Assembly (NCBI GenBank): GCA_010024875.1
Contig: RGFZ01000005.1
Location: forward strand, 1 to 64,000
Reading direction: 5' to 3'
DNA from: Oxalobacteraceae bacterium
Lineage (GTDB): Bacteria; Pseudomonadota; Gammaproteobacteria; Burkholderiales; Burkholderiaceae_D
Length of the DNA stretch: 64,000 nucleotides
Shown here: positions 37,072 through 48,168 of the stretch, one piece after another
Layout: each line of letters begins with the position of its first letter
How positions within the stretch are numbered: position 1 is the first letter of the stretch
Notes under the pieces: generated by a model
The model's database searches: none
The model's input: only the letters and a program-made list of their open reading frames with translations
Told to the model about the DNA's origin: nothing
Made by a program: the position numbers and the translations under genes

Positions 37072-37967
37072 GCAAGGATCAGGATCCTCCGAAAAGACGT
37101 TTTCCGCTGACGCTGGATCAGTTGACCGGCCGCGCCGATCGTCAGCGCGCGTCAGCCGCGCCGCAGCTGAACAGCTTGCAGACCGCGACGCGCAATGCAG
37201 CGCAGCACAGCCCGCAGCCATCCGCGCCAGCGCCTGTTGCCAGCGGGGCGGTAGCATCATCTTCCGCCGTCCTGCCCAAACCACCGTCGCGATCGCTTGC
37301 CGAGACGAGCGCCGTCAATTCGCCGCTGGTGTCCGACGCTGTGCGGCGGGCGATGGTGCAGCGACTGTCCCAGCAAGGCATACAGGATGCGACGGTACTG
37401 GCGGCGATGGAAGCGGTGCCGCGTCATTTTTTTGTCGAGCCCGGACTGGCCAGTCAGGCATACATCGATGCGTCGCTGCCGATTGGTTACCATCAGACGA
37501 TTTCGCAGCCCTATATCGTTGCGCGCATGATCGAGGTGATTCGCGATGGCATTGAGGGAAAAGTGCCACGTGTACTCGAGATCGGTACCGGCTGCGGCTA
37601 TCAGGCAGCGGTGCTGGCGCAGATTGCCAATCAGGTCTACACCATAGAGCGCATACGGCCGCTGCACGAACAGGCGCGCCGTAATCTGCGCGCACTCCTG
37701 ATTCCCAATCTGAGGCTGCACTATGGCGATGGTATGCTGGGACTTCCGCAGTTAGCCCCATTCGATGGCATCATTCTGGCAGCAGCTGGACTGGAAGTGC
37801 CCCAGGCCTTGCTGGACCAGATTGCGGTCGGTGGCAGGCTGGTGGCACCGGTGGGGGTACGGAATCAGGTGCTCAAGCTGATCAGGCGGATCAAGCGGAA
37901 CGAATGGACGACCGAGACGCTGGAGCGCTGCCATTTTGTTCCCTTGCGCCCTGGGACTTTCGGCTGA
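37068..37967 (+). CDS. pcm: Protein-L-isoaspartate O-methyltransferase
   Basis: Repairs isoaspartyl residues in ageing proteins with SAM. 299 residues: an unusual 85-residue Ala/Pro/Ser/Gln-rich N-terminal extension precedes the standard domain of about 210 residues. The SAM motif is [17 protein letters not shown]. Substrate-side motifs are [20 protein letters not shown] and [19 protein letters not shown]. It overlaps surE by 4 bp. Long N-terminal extensions are common in Burkholderiales Pcm. Confidence 0.93.
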   Translation: MSKDQDPPKRRFPLTLDQLTGRADRQRASAAPQLNSLQTATRNAAQHSPQPSAPAPVASGAVASSSAVLPKPPSRSLAETSAVNSPLVSDAVRRAMVQRLSQQGIQDATVLAAMEAVPRHFFVEPGLASQAYIDASLPIGYHQTISQPYIVARMIEVIRDGIEGKVPRVLEIGTGCGYQAAVLAQIANQVYTIERIRPLHEQARRNLRALLIPNLRLHYGDGMLGLPQLAPFDGIILAAAGLEVPQALLDQIAVGGRLVAPVGVRNQVLKLIRRIKRNEWTTETLERCHFVPLRPGTFG

Positions 37968-38121
37968 GCTTACCCTTTGCAACTTGTCTTGGCAGGCTGC
38001 AAGCGGCATTGGCAGCAGTTTGCCGTGAGTTTGCGCTGGCTGCAGGACGGCCGCCTTGCTATCGATCTGACGAGACAGCTTATTGGTGCAGTCACCGCCC
38101 AATGCGAATATTCTGAACACC

Positions 38122-39036
38122 ATGCAAACGATGCAGAAAAAAATCATCGCCCTCGCGCTCTTGCTGCTATTGGCTGCCTGCGCCGAGATGCCCTCGCGTG
38201 CACCGATCGACGACCGTACGGCCGCCCGCAACGCTACGAAATCGAAAGACCAGAAAGATCAAAAAGATCGAAGCACAGCGGAGCCGCTTGCTCCTGATGC
38301 GCCCGGTTTCTACACCGTGAAGAAGGGCGATACGCTGCGCAAGATCGCCCAGCAATTCAGTCAGTCGGTGCGCGACATCACCGACTGGAATAATTTATCC
38401 AACCCGAACGACATCAAGGTGGGGCAGGTACTGCGCGTTGTGCCTGCTGAAGGAACGCAAGTCTCCTCCGTGCCGATGGATACTGGGCTCGAGTCCAAGC
38501 CGCTAGAGGGCAAGCCGGTCTCGAGCAGTTCGCCCGCCTCGGGTTTACCGGGTCTTAAGAGCGGGCCACTCGGCAGCAAGGTCGCTTATACCGATCAAGC
38601 CTGGACGGATATGCAGCGCGGGGAACCCTCGGCAGCGCGCGCGCTGGATACGCCCAAAAAGCCTGACGCGGTTGCCGCCAGCAAGTTCAGCTGGCCGACC
38701 GAAGGCCGCATCGTCGGCAATTTTGATCCCAGCCGCAAAGGGATCGATATTGCGGGTCAGTCGGGTCAAGCCGTCAATGCTGCGGGCGACGGCACCGTGC
38801 TGTATGCGAAAAACATGCGCGGATATGGCAACCTGGTGATCGTCGATCACGGCGATGGGCTGGTATCTGCGTATGCTCACAACAAAACTATACTGGTGAA
38901 GGAAGGTCAAACAGTCGCCAGGGGACAACGTATCGCCGAGATGGGCGACACCGATGCCGACATGGTGAAACTTCACTTCGAGATCCGGCAGCTAGGCAAG
39001 CCGGTCGATCCTGTGAGCATGCTGCCCAACCGATAG
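38122..39036 (+). CDS. nlpD: Murein hydrolase activator NlpD (LysM/M23 lipoprotein)
   Basis: 304 residues. The lipoprotein signal peptide ends at LLAAC (Cys20). The LysM domain covers 62-108 ([16 protein letters not shown]). A Ser/Pro/Lys linker leads to an M23/LytM domain at about 205-300 ([46 protein letters not shown]). The first metal His is replaced (GIDI), as in E. coli NlpD, so it should activate amidases rather than cut murein itself. rpoS starts 5 bp later. The start was set at the ATG giving a proper signal peptide. Confidence 0.92.
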   Translation: MQTMQKKIIALALLLLLAACAEMPSRAPIDDRTAARNATKSKDQKDQKDRSTAEPLAPDAPGFYTVKKGDTLRKIAQQFSQSVRDITDWNNLSNPNDIKVGQVLRVVPAEGTQVSSVPMDTGLESKPLEGKPVSSSSPASGLPGLKSGPLGSKVAYTDQAWTDMQRGEPSAARALDTPKKPDAVAASKFSWPTEGRIVGNFDPSRKGIDIAGQSGQAVNAAGDGTVLYAKNMRGYGNLVIVDHGDGLVSAYAHNKTILVKEGQTVARGQRIAEMGDTDADMVKLHFEIRQLGKPVDPVSMLPNR

Positions 39037-39041
39037 TCATC

Positions 39042-40028
39042 ATGAGTGATTCCTTCGATCTTTCCGACGAGTCCGATCAGCCAGAGCGGGACGAGATCGA
39101 AGAATTTACCGGTGATCCCTCCGCCGGGGAAGGTGAGTTTCTCATCGATGAGACAAGTCTTCGGGAGTTCCGCGCGTTGCTGCAGACGGAGCTATCTGGC
39201 GATGCGACGCAGCGTTATTTGAACCGTATTGGTATGCGGCCGCTGCTTACTCAGGAGCAAGAAGTTCACTTCGCCACGCGGGCCAACCAGGGCGACTTCA
39301 GCGCGCGGCAAGTGATGATCGAGCATAACCTCCGGCTGGTCGTCTCGATTGCCAAGCACTACATCGATCGCGGTGTGGCTCTGCTGGACATGATCGAAGA
39401 AGGCAACCTGGGGCTGATGCATGCGATCAGCAAGTTCGAGCCTGAGAGGGGCTTTCGGTTTTCGACCTACGCGACCTGGTGGATTCGCCAGAGTATCGAG
39501 CGGGCGATCATGAATCAGGCGCGAACCATACGCTTGCCAGTTCACCGCATCCGCGAACTCAATCAGGTACTGAGGGCAAAATATCACCTTGAATCTCGCT
39601 TGTTCAATGGTCATGACGCGCGGTTGGAGGATATCGCGCATCTGGTTGAGCGCAGCGTCGATGAGGTGCGCGAGACACTGGGCATGGCAGACCATGTCAC
39701 GTCGCTGGATACGCCCATTGATGGCGATCCGAATTCCAGCCTGCTCGACATCCTCGCCGATGGCGCTCAGCAAGGGCCAGAGGCCGATGCCGAGCATCAT
39801 GAGATGATCACTCTGGTGCGCCACTGGCTCAGCACGATCCCCACAAAACAGCGACAGGTGATCATGCGTCGTTTCGGCATTGATAACGGCAGCCCGGCCA
39901 CATTGGAAGAACTTGCCGAGGAGATGGGAGTGACCAGGGAGAGAGTGAGACAGATCCAGCAGGACGGCCTGATCAGACTCAAGCGCGCCATGCTCGCGCG
40001 CGGTGTCGGCAAGGACGCGCTGCTGTGA
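39042..40028 (+). CDS. rpoS: RNA polymerase sigma factor RpoS
   Basis: 328 residues, the stationary-phase and general-stress sigma factor. Region 2 contains [17 protein letters not shown] and [17 protein letters not shown], region 3 contains [15 protein letters not shown], and region 4 contains the helix-turn-helix [20 protein letters not shown]. It follows nlpD by 5 bp; in many proteobacteria rpoS is also read from a promoter inside nlpD, which could apply here. An acidic N-terminal tail precedes region 1.2. Confidence 0.95.
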   Translation: MSDSFDLSDESDQPERDEIEEFTGDPSAGEGEFLIDETSLREFRALLQTELSGDATQRYLNRIGMRPLLTQEQEVHFATRANQGDFSARQVMIEHNLRLVVSIAKHYIDRGVALLDMIEEGNLGLMHAISKFEPERGFRFSTYATWWIRQSIERAIMNQARTIRLPVHRIRELNQVLRAKYHLESRLFNGHDARLEDIAHLVERSVDEVRETLGMADHVTSLDTPIDGDPNSSLLDILADGAQQGPEADAEHHEMITLVRHWLSTIPTKQRQVIMRRFGIDNGSPATLEELAEEMGVTRERVRQIQQDGLIRLKRAMLARGVGKDALL

Positions 40029-40807
40029 TCCCGGTCTTGGTATTCGACATCGAGACTATTCCCGATGTGGCCGGTCTGCGCTCGCTTGCCGGACTGGGTA
40101 TCGACGTCTCCGATGCGGAGGTCGCCGCGCAGGCGTTTGCTGCAAGACGCGAGAAGACGGGCTCTGATTTTCTTCAGCATCATCTGCATCGCGTTGCGGC
40201 GATCTCGTGCGTATTTCGCGACGACGAGGGCTTTCGCGTGCGCTCGCTGGGTAGTCTGGAAGATGGCGAGGCAAAGCTGGTGCAGGATTTTTTCAAGATT
40301 ATTGATCGCTATACACCGCAGCTGGTGTCATGGAATGGCGGTGGTTTTGATTTGCCGGTGCTGCATTACAGAGCGCTGATTCAGGGCATCAGCGCCCCCC
40401 GCTACTGGGAGCAGGGTGATGAAGATCGTGATTTCAAATGGAACAATTACCTGTCTCGCTATCACTCTCGCCATCTGGATCTGATGGATCATCTGGCAAT
40501 GTACACCGGCAGGGCCAATGCACCACTGGATGACCTGGCCAAGCTGTGCGGCTTTCCCGGCAAGCTAGGCGTCGACGGCTCGCAGGTCTGGACTCTGTAT
40601 CAAGAGGGCCGGCTGGAACAGATACGCGATTACTGCGAGACCGATGTCGTGAATACCTACCTTGTCTATTGCCGCTATCAGCTGATGCGTGGACAGCTGA
40701 CGCGCGCCGCCTACGACGCCGAGCTGGCGCTGGTGAGAAGTTCGCTCGAATCCCTGCAAGCGCGACACTGGCGCGAGTATCTGGCTGCCTGGCCAGCAGA
40801 AAAGTAA
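40025..40807 (+). CDS. Predicted DEDDy 3'-5' exonuclease (PolB-type)
   Basis: 260 residues matching the DNA_pol_B_exo2-like family. ExoI motif LVFDIETIP, Exo[17 protein letters not shown] and ExoIII region [13 protein letters not shown] supply the four acidic metal ligands and the Tyr. Proteins of this family stand alone, and their substrate is not firmly known. The GTG start overlaps the rpoS stop by 4 bp, so it is translationally coupled to the stress sigma factor. Confidence 0.85.
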   Translation: MIPVLVFDIETIPDVAGLRSLAGLGIDVSDAEVAAQAFAARREKTGSDFLQHHLHRVAAISCVFRDDEGFRVRSLGSLEDGEAKLVQDFFKIIDRYTPQLVSWNGGGFDLPVLHYRALIQGISAPRYWEQGDEDRDFKWNNYLSRYHSRHLDLMDHLAMYTGRANAPLDDLAKLCGFPGKLGVDGSQVWTLYQEGRLEQIRDYCETDVVNTYLVYCRYQLMRGQLTRAAYDAELALVRSSLESLQARHWREYLAAWPAEK

Positions 40808-40905
40808 GCGACGCAGACAGCCCTTCCCCGGTGAGACTCCTGTGCTGCACCGGCGCGTTACAATCGCGTGCTTTGTCGCTCCGGTAACTTATTTCACTCC
40901 GTTTT

Positions 40906-42258
40906 ATGCAAGACATCCTGCAGATCGAGTCGCTCGACATGGAAGCGCGCGGCATCGGCCATCTCTCCAATGATGATGGCAGCCCCGGCAAAGTGATCTT
41001 TGTCGAAGGCGCTTTGCCCGGCGAGCGCGTGCGCTTCAAGTCTTACCGTCGCAAACCCAAATGGGAAGCGGCTGACATGACCGAGCTCTTGCATGAATCC
41101 GCGCTGCGTGTGAAGCCAAAATGTGAATTCTTCGGACGCTGTGGCGGCTGCGCGATGCAGCATCTCGAGCCTTCTGCACAGGTGGCGATCAAGCAGCGAG
41201 TGCTGGAAGACAATCTTCATCATCTGGGTAGAGTGCGCGCCGAGACGCTGCTGCGTCCGGTTCAAGGGCCGACCTGGGGCTATCGTTTTCGCGCGCGTTT
41301 ATCTGTGCGTCATGTACCCAAGAAAGGCGGCGTGCTGATCGGTTTTCATGAAAAACGATCAAGCTACGTCGCCGACATGACGCGCTGCCAGATCCTGCCG
41401 CCGGAAGTGTCGGCGATGATGCTGCCGATGCGCACGCTGATCGAAGGCTTGTCCATTCGCGACCGTTTGCCGCAGATCGAGCTGGCCGTGGGCGAGGGCG
41501 CCGAGGGCCGAGTGATCGTGATGGTGCTGCGTGTGCTGGAGCCACCGTCCGAGCACGACCGACAACGGCTGATCGCCTTTGCGGATGAATGGAACATCCA
41601 TTTTTGGCTCCAGCCCAAAGGTCCGGATACTGCCGCTCCGTTCCATCCTGCGGACAGTGCGCTCGAATATCTGCTGCCTGAGTTCGGTGTGCGCATGCCT
41701 TTCAGGCCGACTGACTTTACCCAGGTGAACCACCAGATCAATCGTGTACTGGTACAGCGGGCGCTTCGCTTGCTAGAGGTACAACCGCAAGACCGTGTCG
41801 CTGATCTGTTCTGCGGCCTCGGCAATTTCACCCTGCCACTTGCCACACTAGCGAAGGAAGTGATCGGCATCGAGGGCAGCGATGCGCTGGTGGCCCGCGC
41901 GCTGGAGAATGCACGATTGAACGGACTGGAGGCGAAGACCACGTTCTACAGCCGCAATCTGTTCGGGTTTACTGCCGACGATTTACGCGCGCTGGGCAGG
42001 TTTGACCGCATGCTGATCGATCCGCCGCGCGAGGGCGCGATTGATGTCAGTCTGGCGCTGGCCAGTTTGAACGACACCGATCCGGGATCACGTCCGCTTC
42101 GTCTGGTCTATGTGTCATGCAACCCATCAACATTGGCGCGGGATGCGGGCGTGCTGGTTAGTCAGGCAGGCTACCGATTGTCTCAGGCGGGCGTGGTCAA
42201 CATGTTTCCGCATACCGCCCATGTGGAGTCGATCGCTGTGTTCGACAGAGTTGATTAA
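40906..42258 (+). CDS. rlmD: 23S rRNA (uracil-5-)-methyltransferase RlmD
   Basis: 450 residues. Methylates U1939 of 23S rRNA (E. coli numbering). An N-terminal TRAM-like domain is followed by Fe-S cysteines in [15 protein letters not shown], the SAM motif [16 protein letters not shown] and the catalytic region [12 protein letters not shown] plus [11 protein letters not shown], whose Cys is the nucleophile. It ends just before a bidirectional terminator. Confidence 0.94.
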   Translation: MQDILQIESLDMEARGIGHLSNDDGSPGKVIFVEGALPGERVRFKSYRRKPKWEAADMTELLHESALRVKPKCEFFGRCGGCAMQHLEPSAQVAIKQRVLEDNLHHLGRVRAETLLRPVQGPTWGYRFRARLSVRHVPKKGGVLIGFHEKRSSYVADMTRCQILPPEVSAMMLPMRTLIEGLSIRDRLPQIELAVGEGAEGRVIVMVLRVLEPPSEHDRQRLIAFADEWNIHFWLQPKGPDTAAPFHPADSALEYLLPEFGVRMPFRPTDFTQVNHQINRVLVQRALRLLEVQPQDRVADLFCGLGNFTLPLATLAKEVIGIEGSDALVARALENARLNGLEAKTTFYSRNLFGFTADDLRALGRFDRMLIDPPREGAIDVSLALASLNDTDPGSRPLRLVYVSCNPSTLARDAGVLVSQAGYRLSQAGVVNMFPHTAHVESIAVFDRVD

Positions 42259-42301
42259 AAGCCCTGCCGGGCGATTGAATACCCCAGATGGACCACCAAT
42301 A

Positions 42302-42328
42302 AAAACGCCGACCTGGGGTCGGCGTTTT
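42302..42328. terminator. Bidirectional terminator between rlmD and the Bax-inhibitor-like gene
   Basis: AAAACGCCGACC (42302-42313) pairs with GGTCGGCGTTTT (42317-42328) around a TGG loop. The stem has A-run and T-run flanks, so it works on both strands between two convergent genes. Confidence 0.9.
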
Positions 42329-42373
42329 CGTTGCTGCAGCTGAGATATCCGTTGCACGTATCAGTGTGGCGTA

Positions 42374-43066
42374 TCAGTCGCGCTCGCCACCCAGAATGCC
42401 CAGCAAAGCCAGCAGGTTCACGAAGATGTTGTACAGATCGAGATAGATCGCCAGCGTGGCAGTGATGTAATTCGTTTCGCCGCCGTTGATGATGCGCTGC
42501 ACGTCGAACAGGATGTAGGCGGAGAAAATCATCACGGCAATCGCCGAGATCACCACGTGTAGCAGGGGCATCTGCAGGAAGATATTTGCGATACCAGCCA
42601 GCAGCAGCACAATCACGCCAGCGAACAGCCAGCTACCCAGACCGGAAAAATCGCGCTTGCTGGTCGTGGCGATTGACGCCATGACGGCAAAGATGATCGC
42701 GGTGCCGCCAAATGCAGTCATGATCAGCGAGGCGCCGTTCGAGAAATGCAGGATCTGCTCGATCATTCTCGACAGCATCAAGCCCATGAAGAAGGTGAAG
42801 CCCAGCAGCACAGCCACGCCGAGGCCGGAGTCCTTGGTTTTTTCAATCGCGTAGAAGAAGCCGAAGGCAATCGCCAAAAAGGCGATGATGCTCAGCATCG
42901 GGCTGCCGGCGAACAGCGAGAATTTCAGCTGCACGCCGATCCAGGCGCCGAGCACGGTCGGAATCATGGAGAGCGCCAGCAGCCAATAGGTGTTCCTCAG
43001 CACGCGATGACGAACCGCGAAAACATCGCTGGCCGCGCCGTACATACTTTGAAGTTGCTGATCCAT
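42374..43066 (-). CDS. Bax inhibitor-1/YccA family membrane protein
   Basis: 230 residues with seven predicted membrane helices. It belongs to the BI-1/YccA/YbhL family. E. coli YccA binds and restrains FtsH, and HflK and HflC (encoded later in this window) belong to the same FtsH complex. Family motifs are FGFFYAIEKTKDSG and the C-terminal SAYILFDVQRIINGGETNYITATLAIYLDLYNIF. The start at 43066 (MDQQLQSMYG) was chosen; the upstream in-frame stretch lacks similarity. Confidence 0.9.
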   Translation of the reverse strand: MDQQLQSMYGAASDVFAVRHRVLRNTYWLLALSMIPTVLGAWIGVQLKFSLFAGSPMLSIIAFLAIAFGFFYAIEKTKDSGLGVAVLLGFTFFMGLMLSRMIEQILHFSNGASLIMTAFGGTAIIFAVMASIATTSKRDFSGLGSWLFAGVIVLLLAGIANIFLQMPLLHVVISAIAVMIFSAYILFDVQRIINGGETNYITATLAIYLDLYNIFVNLLALLGILGGERD

Positions 43067-43242
43067 AAAGACAATGCTCCTGTGTGAGGTGGATATGTTA
43101 GCACCCTGACAGCAAGCGCTCAGCGAGCGCAACGCTGCTAAAAACATAATTTAACTCATCCTGCAGGTGGGAGTCTATCCGATATTTTCAATAGCGGCCG
43201 ACGCAAAACGCTTTGCTGCTGGGCCATTTGACCCTCCATTCA

Positions 43243-43251
43243 TGTTAAAAT
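43243..43251 (+). promoter_or_regulatory. Extended -10 promoter candidate for ndk
   Basis: TGT-TAAAAT at 43243-43251 is a five-of-six -10 with the TGn extension, 63 bp before the ndk start. There is no good -35 at 17 bp (GCCATT). The rest of the gap 43067-43314 shows no gene. Confidence 0.3.
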
Positions 43252-43314
43252 CCTTGGTTAATCAGGATTCCCTGCAATTCCCTTAACCCCTTAATATTAT
43301 TGGAGTTTTTACAG

Positions 43315-43740
43315 ATGGCAATCGAGCGCACCCTGTCGATCATCAAACCCGACGCCGTGGCGAAAAACGTGATCGGACAGATCTACTCTCGGTTCGAAGG
43401 CGCCGGCCTGACAATCATCGCTGCGCGCATGATGCAACTCTCCCGCGCCGAGGCAGAGGGTTTCTACGCGGTGCACCGCGAACGGCCATTCTTCAAGGAT
43501 TTGGTCGACTTCATGATCTCCGGCCCGGTGATGGTGCAGGTACTCGAGGGCGAGAATGCCATCCTGAAGAACCGCGACCTGATGGGCGCGACTGATCCGA
43601 AGAAGGCGGACAAAGGCACCATCCGAGCCGATTTCGCCGATTCCATCGATGCCAACGCAGTGCACGGCTCCGACGGCCCCGACACGGCCAAGGTCGAGAT
43701 AAGCTACTTCTTCCCGTCGCTGAACGTCTACTCGCGCTGA
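43315..43740 (+). CDS. ndk: Nucleoside diphosphate kinase
   Basis: 141 residues. Transfers phosphate from ATP to nucleoside diphosphates through a phospho-His. The start is [18 protein letters not shown]. The active-site His lies in [20 protein letters not shown], matching the NxxHGSD motif. ATG 43315 has TTGGAG upstream. rlmN follows 54 bp later on the same strand, as is common in Burkholderiales. Confidence 0.97.
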   Translation: MAIERTLSIIKPDAVAKNVIGQIYSRFEGAGLTIIAARMMQLSRAEAEGFYAVHRERPFFKDLVDFMISGPVMVQVLEGENAILKNRDLMGATDPKKADKGTIRADFADSIDANAVHGSDGPDTAKVEISYFFPSLNVYSR

Positions 43741-43794
43741 TCAGCGCGGGTCCAACGGGAGCCGCCATCACGCGTGGCATCAGGAGATATCGTC

Positions 43795-44952
43795 ATGGCG
43801 GCAACCACCAATCTGCTCGATCTCGATCCGCCGGCGCTGGCGCGCTGGTGCAGCGAGCTGGGTGAGAAGCCTTTCCGAGCCAAGCAATTGCAGCGCTGGA
43901 TTCACCAGTTCGGTGAGAGCGATTTCGATGCCATGACCGATCTGGCCAAATCGCTACGAGAAAAACTCACCCATCACGCCACTGTCTCGGCGCCCGACAT
44001 CATCAGCGACAACCTGTCCTCTGATGGCACGCGCAAATGGTTACTGGATGTGGGCAATGGCAATGCGGTCGAGTGCGTATTCATCCCCGAAGAAACTCGG
44101 GGCACACTCTGCGTGTCGACGCAGGCCGGCTGTGCGGTCAATTGTCGTTTCTGCTCGACAGGTAAGCAGGGCTTCTCGCGCAACCTCTCCACCGGTGAAA
44201 TCATCGGGCAATTGTGGATGGCCGAGTCACTGCTCAGAAGCAGCAAGGGTGTGCCCGCCGGTCCCAAGGGTGAGCGGCAAATCACCAATGTGGTGATGAT
44301 GGGCATGGGCGAGCCGTTGCTCAACTATGAGCCGACCATCGCCGCACTACGGCTGATGCTCGACGATAACGCCTACGGCCTGTCACGCCGCCGTGTCACT
44401 GTATCCACCAGCGGTGTTGTACCGATGATCGACAAGCTCTCGCAGGATTGTCCGGTGGCGCTCGCCGTATCGCTGCATGCATCCAATGATGCGCTGCGTG
44501 ACGAGCTGGTGCCCCTGAACAAAAAATATCCTCTGCGCGAGCTGATGAGTGTTTGTCAGCGCTACCTTGAATTCGCGCCGCGTGACTTCATTACCTTTGA
44601 ATACTGCATGCTGGATGGCGTGAACGACAGTGATGCGCACGCGCGCGAACTGATCGCGTTGGTCGCCGACGTGCCCTGCAAATTCAATCTGATTCCCTTT
44701 AATCCTTTTCCGGAGTCCGGACTACGACGTTCGCCGAATCCTCGCATCAAGGCGTTCGCGCAAATTCTGATGGATGCCGGCATCGTGACCACCGTGCGCA
44801 AGACGCGCGGTGAAGATATCGATGCGGCTTGCGGGCAGCTGGCCGGCGAGGTGCAGGACCGCACCCGGGTGCAGCAGCGTATGCAGAAGATGACGGAATA
44901 CCAGCAGAAATACGGCAAGGATTTTGGCCTCATCGTGGAGATTTCCGACTGA
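43795..44952 (+). CDS. rlmN: Dual-specificity RNA methyltransferase RlmN
   Basis: 385 residues, a radical-SAM enzyme making 2-methyladenosine in 23S rRNA (A2503) and some tRNAs. The CX3CX2C cluster motif is CAVNCRFC, followed by [16 protein letters not shown]. The SAM region is [13 protein letters not shown]. The C-terminal catalytic Cys is in [15 protein letters not shown] 43795 was chosen because AGGAGA precedes it; an upstream GTG at 43774 is less likely. The stop overlaps the pilF start. Confidence 0.95.
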   Translation: MAATTNLLDLDPPALARWCSELGEKPFRAKQLQRWIHQFGESDFDAMTDLAKSLREKLTHHATVSAPDIISDNLSSDGTRKWLLDVGNGNAVECVFIPEETRGTLCVSTQAGCAVNCRFCSTGKQGFSRNLSTGEIIGQLWMAESLLRSSKGVPAGPKGERQITNVVMMGMGEPLLNYEPTIAALRLMLDDNAYGLSRRRVTVSTSGVVPMIDKLSQDCPVALAVSLHASNDALRDELVPLNKKYPLRELMSVCQRYLEFAPRDFITFEYCMLDGVNDSDAHARELIALVADVPCKFNLIPFNPFPESGLRRSPNPRIKAFAQILMDAGIVTTVRKTRGEDIDAACGQLAGEVQDRTRVQQRMQKMTEYQQKYGKDFGLIVEISD

Positions 44953-45728
44953 TGCGCGGGTTACCTATTTTGTTGGCGACCGTGCTGTTCGCGATAGCCG
45001 GTTGCGCAAGCATACCCGCCGACGCACCATCAAGTGGTGCGCATCAGGCCGATGCGCAACGTCGCGCCGAGATTCGCCTTCAGCTGGCCTCGGCGTATTT
45101 TGCCGAGGGTCAGTATGCGACGGCGCTGGCGGAGCTCGATCAGGCTTATCTGACCGGTCAGCGGCGTGCGGATGTTCTCGGGCTGCGCGCGCTCGTGCTG
45201 ATGCAACAGGGCGACGCCACTGCCGCCACCCGCAGTCTGAAGCAGGCATTGCAGACAGAGCCGGACCATCCTGGCTTGCTCAACAATATGGGTTGGCTGC
45301 TGTGCGAAACCGGCCACTATGAGGAAGGACAGAGCTACTTCAGGCGCGCGCTGACCCACCGTGGCTACGCGACCCCGGGTAAGGTACTGCTGAACGCCGG
45401 GCGATGCAGTGAGCGCGCTGGTCGACGCGACGAGGCGGCCGAATTTTTTCGCCAGGCGCTCAGGGTTGACCCCGGTCAGCTGGGTGCGCACGCGAGCCTT
45501 GCCCGGCTTGCCTTCGAGGCAGGCGACTATCACCGGGCAAAAGTTCACATGCTGCGCGTCTTGTCGGGCGATCGTCCTGAGAAAGATGATTACCTGATGG
45601 CGATGGCCATCGAGCGCAAGCTCGGCGATGCCGCTGCCGAACAGAGCATTGCGCAGCAATGGAAAAAACGTTTCTCCGGCACCGCGCGCGAGCCCGGTTC
45701 CGTGCTGGACAATGCGAATGAACGATAA
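44952..45728 (+). CDS. pilF: Type IV pilus biogenesis/stability lipoprotein PilF/PilW (TPR)
   Basis: 258 residues. The lipoprotein signal ends at AIAGC (Cys18). About six TPR helices fill 35-250 (LQLASAYFAEGQYATALAEL; LNNMGWLLCETGHYEEGQSY). PilF is the outer-membrane pilotin that helps the PilQ secretin assemble. It is coupled to rlmN by a 1-bp overlap and to rodZ by about 11 bp. No other pilus genes lie in the window. Confidence 0.87.
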   Translation: MRGLPILLATVLFAIAGCASIPADAPSSGAHQADAQRRAEIRLQLASAYFAEGQYATALAELDQAYLTGQRRADVLGLRALVLMQQGDATAATRSLKQALQTEPDHPGLLNNMGWLLCETGHYEEGQSYFRRALTHRGYATPGKVLLNAGRCSERAGRRDEAAEFFRQALRVDPGQLGAHASLARLAFEAGDYHRAKVHMLRVLSGDRPEKDDYLMAMAIERKLGDAAAEQSIAQQWKKRFSGTAREPGSVLDNANER

Positions 45729-46881
45729 AGAACCAGACAAAGCGAATGACCTGACCGGGCTCCTCGGTTCTGGCGAGGTGCACCTGTCCGACACGCGTGC
45801 CGCGTCCGCTGAAGCGCCCGCTGCAGATGCCGCAGCGGCCGTTGCTATGCAAACGGCAGAGGTTATCGCGGCAGAAACCTCAGCAGAGACCTCAGCAGAA
45901 ACCGCCGTGGATACCGAAGCAGGAACTGCGGTGGACATCGCCGCAGAAGAGATTGCAACAGAGACTGCAGCAGACGCCACCGCAGAGACCGCCTCAGAGA
46001 CCATCGCAGCTGCATCTGACATCGCAGACGAATCAGCGTCTGTGGCCGTCGAACTCGCTTGGGTGCCGCCCGATGTACTCCCCGGCGAAGTTTTCGCTGC
46101 CCGGCGCGAGGAATTGCGCTGGTCTCTGGAAGAGGCGGCCACGCGGCTGAAGCTCACACCGCGTCAGGTCAGCGCACTCGAAGCGAATGACTTTGCCTCT
46201 TTGCCCGGCATGTCCAGCGTGCGCGGCTTCATCCGCTCCTACGCCAAGGCATTGGGGCTGGATCCTGAGCCTTTGCTGGAGATGGTGGCCCGCGAGCCCA
46301 ATCCTGCTCAAGGACCGATGGTGCTGCGCCGTCCCTTGCCATCCAATGGTTTCCCCGGTCGTCCGTCGGCGCCGCCGCCCCGCACGAGCAAATGGCGCAA
46401 CAGGATCATTCTTGCGATGGTATTGCTGGTGGCAGGTTTCGCCGCCGGATTCGAAGCGTATCGCTCGCAGTGGGTGCAGATTCCACCGATGGATCAGCTC
46501 ATGGCCGAAATTCCATTGCCCGACCTAGGACTGGGCGAGTTCTTTGGGGCCTCGTCGGCCAACGCAGAGCAGACTGAATCCGGCGACACTCTGTTGGCTG
46601 CGGCAGAACCTGGCATGGCAAAGCCGCCGCCAGCACCCGCTCCCGTACCTGCGCTACAGCTCAAGCTGCGCGAGGATGCATGGGTCGAGATTACGACGGT
46701 CAGCGGCGAACGCATCGTGTCGCAACTGATCAAGGGCGGTACCACGGCGGCATTCGACATCACTGAGCCATCGGTACTGGTCGTCGGCAATGCGGCAGCG
46801 GTCGAGGCGCGTTTGCGTGGCCAGCTGCTGAACCTCAAAGCCGTCGCGCGCGACAATGTGTCCAAACTCAGCATCAAGTGA
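45718..46881 (+). CDS. rodZ: RodZ-like cytoskeletal membrane protein with long low-complexity N-terminus
   Basis: 387 residues. RodZ links MreB to the inner membrane for rod shape. The helix-turn-helix normally lies at the N-terminus, but here it is at about 122-190 ([40 protein letters not shown]). It is preceded by about 110 residues of Ala/Glu/Thr/Asp-rich imperfect repeats ([11 protein letters not shown]). One membrane helix lies at about 229-247, and a DUF4115-like periplasmic domain at about 310-385 ([17 protein letters not shown]). It overlaps the end of pilF. ATG 45712 is an alternative start. Confidence 0.85.
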   Translation: MNDKEPDKANDLTGLLGSGEVHLSDTRAASAEAPAADAAAAVAMQTAEVIAAETSAETSAETAVDTEAGTAVDIAAEEIATETAADATAETASETIAAASDIADESASVAVELAWVPPDVLPGEVFAARREELRWSLEEAATRLKLTPRQVSALEANDFASLPGMSSVRGFIRSYAKALGLDPEPLLEMVAREPNPAQGPMVLRRPLPSNGFPGRPSAPPPRTSKWRNRIILAMVLLVAGFAAGFEAYRSQWVQIPPMDQLMAEIPLPDLGLGEFFGASSANAEQTESGDTLLAAAEPGMAKPPPAPAPVPALQLKLREDAWVEITTVSGERIVSQLIKGGTTAAFDITEPSVLVVGNAAAVEARLRGQLLNLKAVARDNVSKLSIK

Positions 46882-46888
46882 GGCAGCG

Positions 46889-48154
46889 ATGAATGCATCT
46901 TGCCCGGCATCTCCGATTCCCTCTGGCCCGCTCACGCGGCATCGCACTCGCCAGGTCGAGGTCCGTCACGGCGACAAGGTGGTCGCGGTCGGCGGCGACG
47001 CACCAATCATGGTGCAATCGATGACTAATACCGACACCGCCGATGCGATTGGCACGGCGATCCAGATAAAGGAGCTTGCACGCGCCGGCTCGGAAGTGGT
47101 GCGCATCACCGTGAACACGCCCGAAGCAGCAGCAGCCGTGCCCGCGATTCGTGAGCAGCTCGATCGCATGGATATCGATGTACCGCTGGTCGGCGATTTT
47201 CATTACAACGGTCATCAGCTGCTGACACAGTATCCCGAGTGCGCAGAAGCCTTGTCCAAGTACCGGATCAATCCTGGCAATGTGGGGCAGGGCGCGAAGC
47301 GCGATACGCAGTTCGCGCAGATGATCGAAGTCGCCTGCAAATATCAGAAGCCTGTGCGCATAGGCGTGAACTGGGGCAGTCTCGACCAAGCTTTGCTCGC
47401 GCGGGTGATGGATGAGAATGCGCAGCGCGCGGAACCCTGGAACGCGCAGGCAGTCATGTACGAGGCGCTCGTGACTTCCGCGCTCGACAATGCAAAACGC
47501 GCGGAAGAGCTTGGCTTGCCGGGTGATCGCATCGTGCTCTCATGCAAAGTATCTGGCGTGCAGGATTTGATCGCGGTGTACCGTGAACTTGCTCGTCGCT
47601 GCGACTATCCGCTCCATCTTGGTCTGACTGAAGCTGGCATGGGCAGCAAAGGCATCGTGGCCTCCACGGCGGCGCTCTCGGTGCTGCTGCAAGAGGGGAT
47701 AGGCGACACGATACGTATTTCTCTGACGCCCGAGCCCGGTGGCGACCGCACCCGCGAAGTCATCGTCGCGCAAGAAATTTTGCAGACGATGGGCTTGCGC
47801 AAATTCACGCCAATGGTCATTGCCTGTCCTGGTTGTGGACGTACGACGTCCACCGTGTTTCAGGAGCTGGCAGATCGCATACAGACTTATCTGCGAGAGC
47901 AGATGCCCGCATGGAAGGGCAAGTATCCGGGTGTTGAGGAGATGAACGTGGCCGTCATGGGCTGCATCGTCAATGGCCCCGGCGAATCCAAGCACGCCAA
48001 TATCGGCATCAGTCTGCCCGGCACGGGCGAGTCACCTGCTGCGCCGGTATTCGTGGATGGGCAAAAGACAGTCACGCTCAGGGGTGAGCGTATTGCGGAA
48101 GAATTTCAGGCGATTGTACTGGACTACGTCCAGACACGATACGGCCATCAGTAA
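46889..48154 (+). CDS. ispG: 4-hydroxy-3-methylbut-2-enyl diphosphate synthase (flavodoxin)
   Basis: 421 residues. Penultimate-type enzyme of the MEP isoprenoid pathway. The TIM-barrel part has [12 protein letters not shown] and [14 protein letters not shown]. The Fe-S ligands are in [20 protein letters not shown] and [17 protein letters not shown]. The length with the internal insertion is the betaproteobacterial form. It starts 7 bp after rodZ, as in the conserved pilF-rodZ-ispG-hisS cluster. Confidence 0.96.
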   Translation: MNASCPASPIPSGPLTRHRTRQVEVRHGDKVVAVGGDAPIMVQSMTNTDTADAIGTAIQIKELARAGSEVVRITVNTPEAAAAVPAIREQLDRMDIDVPLVGDFHYNGHQLLTQYPECAEALSKYRINPGNVGQGAKRDTQFAQMIEVACKYQKPVRIGVNWGSLDQALLARVMDENAQRAEPWNAQAVMYEALVTSALDNAKRAEELGLPGDRIVLSCKVSGVQDLIAVYRELARRCDYPLHLGLTEAGMGSKGIVASTAALSVLLQEGIGDTIRISLTPEPGGDRTREVIVAQEILQTMGLRKFTPMVIACPGCGRTTSTVFQELADRIQTYLREQMPAWKGKYPGVEEMNVAVMGCIVNGPGESKHANIGISLPGTGESPAAPVFVDGQKTVTLRGERIAEEFQAIVLDYVQTRYGHQ

Positions 48155-48168
48155 ACGGTAAAGAGCAC

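Noticed and set aside
43228-43251. TTGACC plus TAAAAT as a full ndk promoter
   Set aside because: The spacing is only 12 bp, too short for sigma-70. Only the extended -10 was kept as a candidate.
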